Both the position numbers and the translations under genes were made by a program. Positions 44,840 through 58,345 of a stretch of DNA of 64,000 nucleotides are shown in pieces (positions within the stretch are counted from its first letter, which is position 1; the number at the start of each line of letters is the position of its first letter). This DNA comes from Dryas octopetala (lineage: Eukaryota; Streptophyta; Magnoliopsida; Rosales; Rosaceae), in contig OY992837.1 of the NCBI GenBank assembly GCA_963921425.1, forward strand, positions 17,271,896-17,335,895, written 5' to 3'. The notes under the pieces are model-generated. The model ran no database searches. It was given only the letters and a program-made list of their open reading frames with translations, and was not told the DNA's origin.

Positions 44840-46344
44840 TTTTCTCTTGGATTCTTTGCAAAGGGTCGATAGGATTTCAATGAAGTTGGTGAATAACTTG
44901 AAAAACAGAACTGTTTTAGTCTTTTAGATTATAGCTCAGTGTCGTGCTTTTGTGGGAATGTGAGGCAGTTGGTCCACTCGGCTAAGCATATTATGTCTAC
45001 AAAAAGCATACTTAGTCTAAAGATATTACTTGCAAAGGAAATTATTATATGCTAAGTACACACCCACTAGATATGCTAAGCATTCATAATTCATTCGATT
45101 TTTCTCATCACTGATAATTCATTCATTTCCAAAGTACTCTTATAATATAAATCTATTTTCTTAAAATATTTAATTAGACCATACATTTGATACTGATATT
45201 ACAAATTAAATTGACAAATATATGTTTGCAAATTAAAAATGACAGCAAAATATAGGTATTGTGATTTTATAATAGAAATAAGTTTTAATATATAACAATA
45301 TAAAAGATTATATGTAATTAAAGATTATATATGCTGTTAAGAGCTAGCTTTGTGAGTTTATGACATGGGTTGAAGATCAGCCAGATTGGCTTTCCTCTTT
45401 TCTGCATGCTAGTATGAATTATGAATTATGTGGGTGGGGTGGGTGGACATTAAATTATAAAATGTGCATCGCAATTGTCGGTGGACATTAAATTGGGTGG
45501 GTGGGTTCCACGGCCAAAGATGAGTAGTCCATAGTTATTGGACTTAAACATTTGGTGAGGTCCATGTATTTTTTGTGCCAACGCTTGCATTATTGGGGAG
45601 GTTTTACGTTTTTACCTCAGCTCATTAATTTTTGGAAAAAGAACTTTAATATATTTTGAGTAAAGTTAATCTGATCTGATAGTGAAAAATGATCGAGCTT
45701 ATACAAAAACAATGGTAAAGCAAAAGAAATTGATGAACCTGTCATCTAGTTTTGAATTGGAGATTTTTTTAACCTCAATGAGAGGAGTTACCATGTATCT
45801 AAAGACTGGAAATCCTACCTTATCATCACTATCATAGTGAATGAAACATAATTATGTCAATGATATATTGTTTTATGAAATGGGTCTTTTATGTAAGAAG
45901 AAAGGCGTATAGGTGTTTAGAGCATCTCACTAGGGAATATAAAATTTACAGATAATAATTATAAAGTCTGCTTTTGGACTCTTAATGATAATTAAACCCA
46001 CCTTTTAAAAAATTAACTTGGTGGTTCCTCTCTCTCCCTCCTCTTCTCCTTCTCTAATTACCTTTCTCTCTCTTCCTTCTTCGATCGAACCCTCACTATC
46101 GAACGAGTAAGGTCGACGGGACCATAACCCTGCTGCTCGTCTCCCTCTCCTCTCTCTTCCATAGCAGCCTTTCTCTTTCTACTTTGCTTATCTCTCTCTC
46201 TCTCTCTATTCTTTTAACTATAAGCCATTGTTGGATCCTTGAGGTCCAGATCGGAGTTTGTTGATCCACCAATCCAGAAGAGCACGCCAACCTCTAGATC
46301 CGAATGTGTTGAATTGCTGATCTGGAGGTACTATGCGAATTTCA

Positions 46345-46418
<74 letters not shown>

Positions 46419-46850
46419 CACTATAAAGCCATTGTTAGAGCCTTAAGGGTCTAGATCGGAGTTTGTCTACCGCCGATTTGGAAGTAGGCGCTGACCTCTA
46501 GATCTGGAGCTTCTATGCTGATTGTTACTATCAAACAATAACTATCTAGGACGATAGTTATTGTTGGGCAATGACAATTATTTGTTATTGTTAAAATTAA
46601 GATTTTTTACTCCAACAGCTTATTTTTTGTGTTGGTTTTATGCTTTTTTGACATGTTTATGGAGAGAAAAAAAAAAAAAAAGACAGTGGCAATTATCTGG
46701 TTTTGGGTATTGTTGCACAATAAGAATTGTCATTGTCCAATAGTGACTATAAGAAGACAGTGACAATTCTCCTGAGATGAAAAAACAAAGGCTAGGCGTG
46801 CTGGGCTTCATGCCCAGCGCATTTTTCCAAGTGATTTCATTAAAGTGGAT
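44840..46850. other. Upstream region of the NLR gene, no gene seen
   Basis: AT-rich to 46000. A direct repeat of about 110 bp follows: 46205-46310 and 46410-46510 share TATAAGCCATTGTT, AGATCGGAGTTTGT and GACCTCTAGATC-type words, with CT-rich runs before each copy. There is no convincing coding region. Frames across the CT runs are low-complexity. Confidence 0.4.
46349..46413. repeat. (TC)n microsatellite
   Basis: About 32 uninterrupted TC dinucleotides between the two halves of a 110-bp direct repeat. It is likely length-polymorphic. Confidence 0.95.
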
Positions 46851-46852
46851 TG

Positions 46853-47215
46853 CATTAAAGTTAATACAAAGTTAATCACCCTTTTGGGACCACCACACGA
46901 TGTAATCTCATAACCTAAACGGTCCATTTTTCAGGCCCTACTTTAAAGATCATGTTTGTAAAAACACTCCAAAATCAAAAGTCACTTAGCCATTTGATTA
47001 TAATAAGAACCATTTATATGCTTTTATCGAAAATTGTGTTCATCTATTTATTTGAACACAATTAGATAACTAAATAATTTTCGATTTCGTTGATTTTTTG
47101 CAATGATGATCTTTAAAGTGAGGCCTAAAAAATGGATTGTTCAGATTAGTCATATGGTGGTCTCAAAATGGTGGTTAGCTTCGTATTAACATGTTAAACA
47201 GTTAACTTTAGAGTG
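46853..47215. mobile_element. Foldback MITE, second type
   Basis: The left part (ATTAAAGTTAATACAAAGTT, GGGACCACCACACGATG, TTTTTCAGGCCCTACTTTAA) and the right part recur as complements: TTTAAAGTGAGGCCTAAAAA near 47113, ATGGTGGTCTCAAAATGG near 47155, CTTCGTATTAACATGTTAAA near 47179. The element is about 360 bp with an imperfect stem. Target duplication was not resolved. Confidence 0.7.
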
Positions 47216-48097
47216 CTCCTCTATATAGAATGATAGGATCATGGGACAAAATTTTTGACAAATACTTTAACAAAGATTTTGAGCATTTAGATCTTAGAAG
47301 ATCCAAGGGTCTGAAACAAAACTAATGTATATGGTATTTAATCATTAAATGACAGTGAATTGGGGTTGGCCAAGTTGGCCGAGGACAAAAATTCCCCCCT
47401 ACACACCTGAGTTCGAACAACCCTTCTCCCTCCCTTGTAATAAAAAAAATCATTAAATGACAGGTCATTTAGTCATTTAATATGGAGTTAAGCAATACCA
47501 GACTTTTAATATTAGCCATTGAAATAAATACAATGATCAAAATTATGTCACATATTTAATAAACCAATTCTATTTTTCTCATTTTTCCCAGTTCACCTCT
47601 TTTGATCCTACATCGCGTTGGATACCTATAGCCACCTCCTTCATCTCATCTAATCTAATCTTGACGTTTGTCCAGTTCATCTCATCTCCCAAACTGAATT
47701 GCAAGAGCGAAATGTGTTGGGTTTCCTCTCATCTGCTAAACCACAATTTCCAAGAGCTAAAAAATGTGATGGGTTTCCTTTCAAACTCTCATCTTTGTTG
47801 GACTCCATTGATTTTAAAAGAAAGCTAGGAAGAAATAAGACTGGTGATGAAATCCCAAAGAAGAAATAGAATGAAGGAAATCCAGCCCAGCCCAAAAATT
47901 AAAGAAATAGGACAAAGAAATAAAGGCCAAAACGCAAAGCCACAGGCCTAGCCTAGATGGGAGGTGAACGATCACTTCGACGGGAGGAAGCTTCTGAAGC
48001 TTCCTTTCCGTGTTTTCCCTCTCCTCCGTGTGACGCTTGGCGAGTCACCATTTGCTACTCCAGCCCATGTGAGCTATTTGTCCTTTTTTTTTTTTTT
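47216..48097. other. No gene seen
   Basis: Anonymous, AT-rich. A short perfect hairpin AGGAAGCTTCTGAAGCTTCC lies near 47985-48005. Confidence 0.35.
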
Positions 48098-48496
48098 TGC
48101 GGCAGTTATTCGGACCACCTAATGTTGCTGAGTTGATCACCCTCATCCTAATTTAGTAAAAGACATTTTTACCCCATTGTAAAATGACCATCTAGGACAT
48201 CTTGTTTTCTTAAAGCATGTTTTCTCATTACACCCCTATATCCTCTTTACCACCATCAGCTGACTCCACCCACACCCACACCATCATCTTCATCTTCACA
48301 CTTCACACCCAAACAATTTTACGTAACATTTTCATTAGGGTTTTCAAATTGCTGAATATTTTGAAACAAAATTCAACCAATAATCAACTACCCAAAAATA
48401 TGACTCTTGCATGTAGGTTCTTTATAATTCAACTTCAAACCCATAACACCAAATTAACAAGGGGATCAGAAATTTGGGCTCCAATTTAAAATACAA

Positions 48497-48528
<32 letters not shown>

Positions 48529-48958
48529 CTGTGTGTGTGTGTGTATTGGAAAGAATTATATAACAAGCAACTGCTTAATAATTGGAAAGAATTTAGAACA
48601 CCATAACCGAATGGAAGAACGAAAACCCTAAACCCACTTTCAAATCTCTTTCTAAATCATCTAAAATATCAAATCCTCAATGAAATTACCTAGTTTCAAC
48701 GGATATTTAGACAAAGATTGTTGTGGGTGATGGAGGTGGTGGCTAGTGATGGTGACGGCGGCGCAATGACCGGAATTTAGCATAAACAACCGATATAGGT
48801 GGTTTAATGGGTTTAGAAAGTAAAGTTAGAAATTGGGGGTATTTGGGTCATTATGGGGTGGTGAACTCAACACAATTTTGAGAACTCAAAATAAAGGGTG
48901 GTGAACTAAGTAAGGGAGGTCAACTCAAAGACATTGGGTGGTCGGAATAGCCGCCGTC
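48098..48958. mobile_element. Inverted-terminal-repeat element of about 0.86 kb
   Basis: The left end GCGGCAGTTATTCGGACCAC pairs with the right end, reverse-complemented GGCGGCTATTCCGACCACC, and the match continues with CTAATGTTGCTGAGTTGATC against CAATGTCTTTGAGTTGACCT. Both ends abut runs of T, so the target duplication is masked. The interior has (AT)n and (TG)n tracts at 48503-48544 and no transposase. GCGGC termini are shared by some plant MULE and other non-autonomous elements; the superfamily is uncertain. Confidence 0.6.
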
Positions 48959-49838
48959 TTTTTTTTTTTTTTTTGCCAATTGGAAATTCCATTAGAATAA
49001 AAAAAACCATAAGGCAAATGCAAACACCAGTACAAATGACAAACATCACAGGAAACAACTACCAACACCATCAAAAACTATTGAGCATGCAACACAAAAA
49101 AAAAAAATGAAAAGACATTTCTTAGATTAATGTCAAAATATCCATGCTATTGTGTCTAGTAGATGTTGGGTTTTTTATGTTTTACAATATCCATTACAAG
49201 ATTGTTGGAAATGCAACACCAAATTGATCTATTCAGTGTTGCTCAATCCAATTTATATAACTTCTTGAAAGACTTGATGAATTAATTCTCCAAAAAGGGA
49301 AGTAAAATATTCCAAATGAAACATTTTTTTGTTATTTTGTCAACCATTTCTAACAACAATTCATCTTATTGAGTTTATCAAGCTGGTTGAAAAATGGTTC
49401 TAAAGGTGGTTAGAATTTTGGATATGATAGGCTTCTTGTGAATGTTGTTCAGCTTAACGCTCCTTAAGATTCCTTATTTAGCTTTTTCTTACCAAATTGG
49501 GATGCTCAATTCAGTATTGATCGATGCTTATTTTATTCCTCCTAATCTTCTTTGATGGTTGTTATTTCATTTATGGGCTACTTTACTAGGCATTAATTAT
49601 TATTTTTTTCTTTCCTCTTGAAGACTTGAGTCTTAAAAGCGGTTTAACCATACCAGCTGGAGTCCTGTGCATGTGCAATTGGTACAGATGGATGGTTCAG
49701 TTGGGGAAGTGATGCTGGTGAATTTAATCCATATCAGTTTTTGTCAAAGGCTACGGAGGGATTTGATTGTTTGCTCAATAACTCGATCATGTCTAGGTTT
49801 CTGCCAAAGTTTAGGGAAATAATTTTATGATATTGAAT
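48959..49838. other. No gene seen
   Basis: Anonymous AT-rich sequence; no coding region or repeat was recognised. Confidence 0.35.
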
Positions 49839-50790
49839 TAGGGCTGCCCTTTGGTTTGGTTTTTACCGAACCGACTGAATTTTTTTGGTTTGGTATACCG
49901 ATTTTCACAATTCGAAAATTGTAAATCCAAAACCGAAAAAATCCTAAAAAAGTTGGTTTGGTTTTGGTAAAAATCGAAAAAAGTTTGTAAACCGACCGAT
50001 TATCGAAAATTATTACTGAAAAAAACCGAATCGATTATTACCGAGAAAACCGAAATATATACCCAAAAAAACTAAAACAATTACCGAAATTTAGTTATAT
50101 ATACTTATATAATATTATTATGTTAGTGGTACAATAAATATTAAACTACTAATATCTTAAACAACTATAAGAAAATATAATTGTATAATGTTATCATATT
50201 AATATTATCAAAAGTGTGAGTTAAGATATAGAGTCATTCTCTAATAAAGTAAATATTATTATTTTTAGGAAAATAAGAATCTCATCTTTAGATAAGTAAT
50301 GCATATATATATATACTCATATTTATCGGTATATATACATACTAAATTAATAAAATATGTACTAATACATATTATTGAACTAATTATACTACTATATATT
50401 ATTACTAATATTAATATTATATATTACAATTAATACTAGTACTATACTAAACTACCAATACTACTCGTGCAAATATATATTCATCAAACATTATCTTTTA
50501 TGCATTATATTTTATTAAATTTTAATTTATATTGGTATATAATAATTAGTATTATTATAATTAAACCGAAAATGAACTGAAGATATACTGAAGTAAACAA
50601 AAAATGAATTGAAGATATACCGAACTAAATCGAAAATAAACCGAAAGTATCCAAAACCAAAATTACCGAAACCGAACTGAAAACTGAAGTTTACAAAAAA
50701 TTATCGAACCAAAACATACTGGAATTGAAAAATACCGAATTTTTTTGTTTTGATTTGGTAAGTCCCAATACCGACCGATGGGCAGCCCTA
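49839..50790. mobile_element. Non-autonomous hAT element, 952 bp, perfect TIR and TSD
   Basis: The ends are TAGGGCTGCCC and GGGCAGCCCTA, perfect 11-bp inverted repeats, flanked by a perfect 8-bp direct repeat TATTGAAT (49831-49838 and 50791-50798). These are the marks of hAT transposition. Next to each end lie several ACCGAA/TTCGGT-type words (about 49860-50080 and 50575-50780), likely subterminal transposase-binding repeats. The centre is very AT-rich with no frame. It lies just beyond the 3' side of the copia remnant. Confidence 0.93.
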
Positions 50791-50959
50791 TATTGAATAA
50801 AGACCACAATGGTGGTATAAGTACACATTCCAACTACAATTATAGGGAGGATTTATTGGTAAAAAAAATTTACAATCAATTACAGTTAATGGTATTTCTT
50901 AACTTTCTAACCACAGTTAATGTTATAGCTTGACTTTCTAACCATCAATACTGTTGACT

Positions 50960-52822
50960 CACTCTAACACTCCCCTTCAAGTTGGTGCATATATATCACA
51001 CATGCCCAACTTGACAAGTGAGTTAAGGAACACTTTGCTGGCTACTGCCTTAGTAAGTACATCTGCTAGTAGGTCTTTGAACTTCACAAATGAAAAGCTA
51101 ATAATTCCAGCTTCAAGCTTCTCTTTGATAAAATGTCTATCAATCTCTACATGTTTAGTCCGGTCATGCTGAACATGATTATAAGCAATATTAATTGTTG
51201 ACTTGTTGTGATCACAATACAAATTCATTCCTTTCTTATGCTTGAACCCCAAGTCAATCAACAATTTACTTAACCAAAGCAGTTCACAAACACCAAGGGT
51301 GATAGCCCTATACTCAGCTTCAACACTAGATCTTACTACAACTAGTTGTTTCTTACTTCACAAAGTAACCAAACTCCTACCAACATAAGTAGAATACCCA
51401 GAAGTAGATCGTCTGTCATCAGTTGAACCTGCTCAATCTGCATTTGTATAGGCTTCAATATCAAGATGACCATGTTTTGCAAGCAGTAACCCCTTAATTA
51501 CCAGGAGCAGATTTCAAATATCTCATAATTCGTTCCACCCCATTCATATATGGCTTGAGTGGAGCATGCATAAACTGACTTACAACACTAACAACATAGG
51601 CAATATCAGGATGTGTATGAGACAAATAAATTAATCTCCCTACAAGTCTCTGGTACCTTCCTTTATCAGTAGGAGAAGCACTAGAACACTCAAACAACTT
51701 ATGATTTGCTCAATAGGAGTATCAACAAGCTTATAAGCAAGCATACATGTTTCAATCAACAAATCAAGCACATACTTCCTTTGAGATAAAAAGATTCCAT
51801 GATTGGATCGAACCACCTCAATTCCCATAAAGTATTTCAGGTCCCCAAGTTGCTTCATCTCAAATTTAGCAGCCAAATATTTTTGCAATCTAGCAATCTC
51901 CTCATGATCATCATCTGTTAACACCATATTATCTACACAGATAATAAGGGTAGTAAGTTTATCATGCATGCGCTTTAAGAACAATGTATGGTCAGAATTA
52001 CTTTGCTTTAAGTCAAGCTCTTGGAGACTACTTTAAGCCATACAAGGCTCTCTTCAACTTGCACACCATTCCAGTCTTTTTTAAATCTGGCATATAGTGA
52101 GGAAGATCCATAAACACCTCTTCCTTAAGCTCACCATATAGAAATGCATTATTCACATAAAACTGTAATAGGGGCCAATTACGATTAACTGCTAGAGGTA
52201 AAAGAACACGTACTGTATTAAGTTTAGCAACATGAACAAATGTCTCCTGATAATCTACCCCATATGATTGAGTATATCCTTTAGCCACCAGTCGAGCTTT
52301 GAATCTCTCGATCGAACCATCAGCTTTATGCTTAACTGCAAACACTCATTTACGTCCCACTATCTTCTTCCCCTTTGGTAAAAGAACGAGCTCTCAAGTG
52401 GAATTCTTCTGTAAAGCATCCATCTCTTTTGCCATAGTTAGGGTTCATCTAGAGTCTGCTAAAGCATCCTTCAATTTATTTTGAATAGATACAAAAGATA
52501 ATTGATGCACAAAAGAACCATATGATTTAGCAGCCTATGAGAAGACAGGTGATTATTAATGGACTATTTAACCTTAGCTTTAGGATTAGGCTCATATTGA
52601 ACAGGTGGTTGACCACAGGTAGAACGAGTTGAGAGTTCATATCTAGGTGGTTTTGGCTCAAGAGTAAACATGTTAACTAATTTATCATGGATATCAAGAA
52701 TAGGTACAGACTCAACGTGATGTCACTCAAGCCTAACATGTAAATAATTCATATTGGGTGACATACGAGAACGTGTTGACATCGTTGAGCCTTAACACCT
52801 GTAATAACATGCTCTGATACCA
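50960..52822 (-). pseudogene. Ty1/copia reverse transcriptase-RNase H remnant with primer-binding site
   Basis: On the minus strand the order is: primer-binding site TGGTATCAGAGC (complement of 52811-52822), a short pre-RT linker (near 52750-52350), reverse transcriptase pieces (52345-52028, [19 protein letters not shown]; 51984-51640) and RNase H (51264-50977, YCDHNKSTINIAYN then DVLTKAV), then a polypurine tract GAAGGGGAG near 50970. Gag, protease and integrase are missing. The catalytic YVDD box reads CVDN, and frames are broken near 52025, 51690 and 51480. It is therefore inactive. LTR sequences at the two ends could not be matched to each other. Confidence 0.9.
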
Positions 52823-54072
52823 TGAATATATGGAATTGAAACATCCAACTCAAAACTAGTTGAAAATGGATGTGGAGGCCAACTCCCTAGCTATGAACCG
52901 CTAAGTTAGGCTATATCTTTTCAATGTAAGATCTTTCTCTCAACATATCCTACTTTGTTTCTTCCATGGTACTTTAAAGGAGTTTTAAGTTATTGTATGA
53001 TATATAGACATTTTTTTCCTTCAAATAAAATAATTTTCATCTTAAACCAAAATTACCAGTTCACATATTTTAGAGAAACAAAATTCTACAACCACTATAT
53101 CACATATTTTAATTAAAGAAAACAACTAAACCATATATTAAATATTTCTATAAATAATAAGTTAGCATCGCGGATTGATTTTGATGTTTAGCTAATAAAT
53201 TAAGTTGGTAAATGGAGTTCTTGTTTTTAAATGATATACCACAATTCAAAGTGCATGGAAAACATGAGTATTAGAAGAAATGTGTCTACACATATTATAC
53301 TTGTATAGGAATATTATGCCATTAATAGAAATTACATAGTTTTATTACGGTAGAAAAAAACAATTTAGGTCACTTTAAAACTCATTTAAAATTAATATAA
53401 AATTCTATGAATTATATGACATGTATGCATGCATGTTCTGTATCTTTTTTTTCTTTTTCTATTTTTGTCCAGAAAAAGAGAATATAAGTAAGAATGTTAA
53501 TTTATAATTAATTCTCAAAAGTAATGCTCACCAAACTTCACGTACACATGTAGGATTAGGGGAGGTGCTTGAAGTTTCATTACAAAATGCGAAGTATTGA
53601 CCACACACTTGGGATAGGTAACAATTCATTATCTCTAAAACAGGTTCTGATAATTCTACCAAGGCACATTATATATTTTGGATTCACAAGACGAGGGAGG
53701 AAGGTGAATGGCAAGTGAGGGAGGAAGAGAGGGAGAATGAGCATCTTTTGCTTGGTTTGTAGTAATTAATTTTGTGGTGCATAGTTGCTTTATATTATTG
53801 TATGGTTGGGCATTTGTTATAGGAAAAAATAAAGGGAGTGTGTAGTATTATATTATATTATTTTATTTTGTGCCACTAAACAGCCCAAGATTCCAGTCAT
53901 ATTCGTCCTAGATACAATTCTAGGAGAAAATCAGAGCTATTAGATATCCGCCACGTGGACAAATGCCCAATCGACACAACCATTACCTTACGCGGGCCAT
54001 ATCTTCCCTATATATAAAATCCTCAAAATATTCCTCTCCACGTTTCACCTACGTCACCCCTCTCTCTTTCTC
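52823..54072. other. No gene seen
   Basis: Very AT-rich sequence. CCACGTGGAC near 53951 contains a G-box core, and CTATATATAAAATCC near 54009 resembles a TATA box, but no transcribed frame follows before the transposon end at 54073. Confidence 0.35.
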
Positions 54073-54290
54073 ACTACAAGAAAAATTGGATACAACAACA
54101 CATATTTAACAGCGTGTATTTAATGTATGTTGCAAAAAATTAGTATTGACAACGTGCATTTTAGGCACTTTGTCAAACGTATATTTTGACTACATTCTTC
54201 TGTGCGTTGTTGGTTTTATTACTTATGACAATGTTCCTTGCATGTTGTAGATTTTTGCACTGAATACAACTTTTTTCTCCCGTTGGATAA
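54073..54290 (+). mobile_element. CACTA-like element end
   Basis: CACTACAAGAAAAATTGGAT is a typical CACTA-superfamily terminus, followed by subterminal words such as CAACGTGCATTTTAGGCAC and TGTGCGTTGTTGG. The other end was not found. Confidence 0.5.
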
Positions 54291-54449
54291 AGTTCAAAGT
54301 TAAAGCTTTGTTAAAAAAAAAAAAAAAAAAAAAGAGAGTAAAAATGTTCTTACAGAATCATTTAGAAAGAGGGCATTAACTTTTCATACATCTGCCCAGT
54401 GAGAAACCCTAGCTCTCAAACTTCTGCGCTGACAAAAAATCTCTCACAC

Positions 54450-55150
54450 CTAGAGGTGTACATCGGATTGGGTCGGGCCGGCCCGAATCCGACACGAACA
54501 CAACCCGATTAAAGTCGGCTTGGCCCGTACTTATAGGTCAGGTTGGATCAAGATTTTCTATCTTGTTGGGTCAGCCCGGTACGAGCCCGTCATGGGTTGG
54601 GCCTTAGTTTTTCAATTATTTTTTTAAAATTTAAAGACTAATTTTTAGTTTCATAAATAAAAATGTTTTTCTAAAAAACTAAAATACAAGTATATATTCA
54701 ATTACAAACTTATTTTCTATTAATTGCTATTTTTTAAATGTATATTGATATTGTTGATTAATTTTAAAAATTAAGTCTTTAATTTATTAAATAATTAATC
54801 AGCCGTTTAAAGTTGGCCTCGCACGAGCCTGTAATGGGTAACGGGCTTCGGCCGGCCTGTTTATATTAATTTTTCAATAATTTTTTTAAAATTTAAAGAC
54901 TAATTTTAAGTTTCGTAAATAAAAATTTTTTTCCAAAAAACTAATGTATATTCAATTACAAATTTATTTTCTATTAATTGCTATTTTAAAAATATATATA
55001 TTGACATTGTTGATTAATTTTAAAAATTAAAATTTTGTTTATTAAATAATTTTAAAATAATTGTGCTAACTCGGCCCGGCCCGATTATTAAATGGATCAG
55101 CTTGAGTACAGCACGAAGGACGAATGGGCCGGCCCATTGTACACCGATCT
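54450..55150. repeat. GC-rich-ended repeat with internal duplication, abutting the hydrolase leader
   Basis: The left end AGAGGTGTACATCGGATTGG with GGGCCGGCCCG and the right end, reverse-complemented AGATCGGTGTACAATGGGCC, form a loose inverted repeat as in some hAT-like elements. Inside, an AT-rich stretch of about 185 bp (54617-54800) is repeated at 54868-55050. No 8-bp duplication was found. The right end overlaps the probable promoter and leader of the hydrolase gene. Confidence 0.5.
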
Positions 55151-55252
55151 TCCCTTTCACCTTCAGTTTCTCTCTCTCTCTCTCTCTCTCTCTCCCTTTC
55201 TGCTACTTTTTGTTCTAAGCCGCCCCTTCAATTCTCACAGAGAGAGCCCCCA

Positions 55253-58200
55253 ATGGCGTCCCAGAACGGGAATCTTACAGCCGAGGACCACCGCGACGCC
55301 CGATCGGCGCTCATCTTCCTCGGGACCGGGTGCTCCAGCTCCGTCCCCAACGCAATGTGCCTGATCCAGCCCTCCGATCCCCCCTGCCACGTCTGCTCTC
55401 AGGCGCTCTCTCTACCCCGAGACCAAAACCCTAATTACAGGTACTTTCATATCTTTCCTAGCGCTTTCGTCCTGTAATTGAAGCTTAGATTTGTAATTAT
55501 GTGCTTGTTTACCGGGAAAGCTGGATTCAAATTAGCGTTTGAATATATGGTGTTTTTTTTTGGTGGGGTGGGGGGTTACTTTATGTCTACAGGTGCAATA
55601 CATCGCTTTTGATTGATTATTGCCAAAGCGATGACAACCACATCTATATATTGATTGATGTTGGAAAGACGTTCAGGGAGCAAGTGCTTCGGTGGTTCAC
55701 TCTCTATAAGATTCCTAGAGTTGATTCTGTGAGTTTTCTCTGTGCACATTTTGTCTCTCGCATTTATGACTAGTTGTGATGTCTGGACCATTTCACCTAT
55801 TAAAAACCAATGTTTTAGCCAAATGCATGTTTGGTTTTGATAGTAATTCGGAATTACACAGTAATTTTCTAATCTGTACACTGAGGGATTTCGAGAAATA
55901 AACAAGAAAGAAGTTTGTTTTATTTGGAAAACATAGTAGGTGTAGTGAGGAATGCTGGGTTTCTCTGGATGTGTTCGCTATAACTTCCATAGGATGCTTG
56001 GTTGGGAAGAGGTTGTTTTCATTCTGTAAGAGCATGCTGAACACTCTTGATGTGAGGAGCTATAATTTGTACATAGGTTGAGGATTTTATTTTATGTTTT
56101 TAAGAAATATGGAGCAAATTATTTGATGGTGGATGGCTAATGTTTAAGAATGAAGTTCATGCCATCTGGGCTTTAATAGAATTTCCTCTTTCAGACTGTA
56201 ACTTACTCTTTTCTAATAAAAAATTGTCTTGTGAATATGATAAGTTGAATGAAAATAACTTGTAGATGTTGCTGATATTCTTCTATTGACTATTATAATT
56301 TTAGGAGCAACCACTGCTTGTCATTGCAGTTTTTCATGTCCTTTGAATTCTTGTGCACTAGAAGGCCCGTGCAAACATGATGGTTTGCAACATGGCAAGA
56401 ATTGGGGATGGAAAGAGAAAGGGAAAAAAGGGTTGGAGTCTAGAAGATAAGAGTGGGTTAGTTGAAACTTGAGAGAGGAAAGGTGATAGTAAAAATAAGA
56501 AAACAATTGGAAGTTGAACTAAAGGAATGGAGTAATGTGCAATGACCATGCCTCCTTGGTTCTTCAATATATTGTCAAAGTTGCTCATAAATAGTTGGTA
56601 TATATAGGACACTTCATGTACACCTATGAACAAAGAGGGTTTCTTTAATAATGTTTCCAAGTTTGTTTAATACTTGAAAGCTTGTAATTATCGAGAGTAT
56701 TATAACTAATTTTTGTATCAACTGCAGATTATTTTGACTCATGAACATGCTGATGCAGTTCTTGGTCTGGATGATATACGTGCTGTTCAACCATATAGTC
56801 CCACAAATGACATTGATCCTACTGCCATCTACCTAACTCATTTTGCAATGGAGAGGTACTGTATTTGACCTGGTTTATTATTTTAATACATGGGTGTATG
56901 ATTTCTGAATATATTTTAAAGGTTAGAGATCTTTGTTAGCGAGCCTTTAAAAGGTTTTACAGTACAAAAAACAAACTTCATGAAATGAATGGATATATTA
57001 CCGTTCAAGCTTCTGAATGGATATATGGTTGCAATTCATGTAATACCCTGGTTGCTTGTCTTCCTTTAGTGTTATGCCTTCATTAGTAGAATCAGATGCT
57101 TTCCGCCATTCTTTCAGATGTCCTGCCTAAAGAACCATAATAGATCATTCATGGCAAAATGAGTCGTAATTTGCTCACATGAACGCACTGACTTAAAACT
57201 TAGGATTCTCGTTGATCTTTTTTTTTTTTTTTAATAACTTATTTACTTAGCTATGCATGCAACTCAGTACATCTGAGTTAACATTTGAGCAAGAGCAATA
57301 CAGTTTTATGTCTTGCAACCAAAATGAAGTTGATGAACACATCATAAAATGTAGATTGTGGATTCGACTGCTGAGAAAACTTTTCTGGATAAAACTACTC
57401 TGGGCTTTTTATTAGAAAATTTTTCATTCAATTTTTACGTGCAAATTGCAATCCAACTTATTGCTTTTGTGCTGTACCTTTGGATAGCATTGCTGTGAAG
57501 TTTCCTTACTTGGTTAAGAAAAAGCCTAAGGAAGGCCAAGAAGTGAGACGAGTAGCACAACTTGACTGGAGAATAATTGAGGAGAATTGCGAAAAACCGT
57601 TTGTTGCATCGGGCCTACAATTTGTTCCTTTGCCAGTTACTCTCGCCAAATCTCTTTTGCTCATGACATTAATATATTACTCCTTGTTTATCTTCTAGTT
57701 TTTTACTGTTTATTGCTCAAATGTAGGTGATGCATGGGGAAGATTATGTCTGTTTGGGTTATCTATTTGGTGAAAGATGTAGGATAGCTTATATATCTGA
57801 CGTTTCACGCTTTCCTGCAAGCACAGAGAATGGTGAGTGGTCATTGGTTCCTTGTGCTTTATGGATAGTCCTTATACTTTAGTGCATATTATGAATCTTC
57901 ACACTGTTGAAGATTAACCTTTGTATGATATTTATTTTTGCTTTATAGAATATTGTTTTCCATATAAATTTATTAGTTAGAAATCTCTAGGTTGACAAAT
58001 GTCTAGATTAATTGGTCAAAAAAAGACAAATGTCTAGATTAATGGAACCTAAACTCCATTTGAGTATTTGAAGATAAGGGTTTTTGACTTTTTTGCTCTT
58101 ACATTCACCAACAAAGCAGTGACCCCTTTACACAGGAGAATGTGAACACTCTTGGACATTTTAGTTTATACTTTTGTCAATAAGTTTGGATTAACTTATG

Positions 58201-58309
58201 CACAGATAAGGACAGCAGATCTGCCACCTTATGGAAGATCTGAGCTGTATTTTGATCTGGCAGATCTTATCTTTTTTTTTTTTCTTTGGGGGGAGAGAGT
58301 GGGGGAGGG

Positions 58310-58345
<36 letters not shown>

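Noticed and set aside
42558-44927. Frames on the opposite strand of the NLR gene
   Set aside because: They are antisense shadows of a long coding region with clear NLR motifs on the minus strand.
55092-55364. A 90-codon frame starting at 55092
   Set aside because: It is out of frame with the hydrolase exon and is a shadow of exon 1 and the CT-rich leader.
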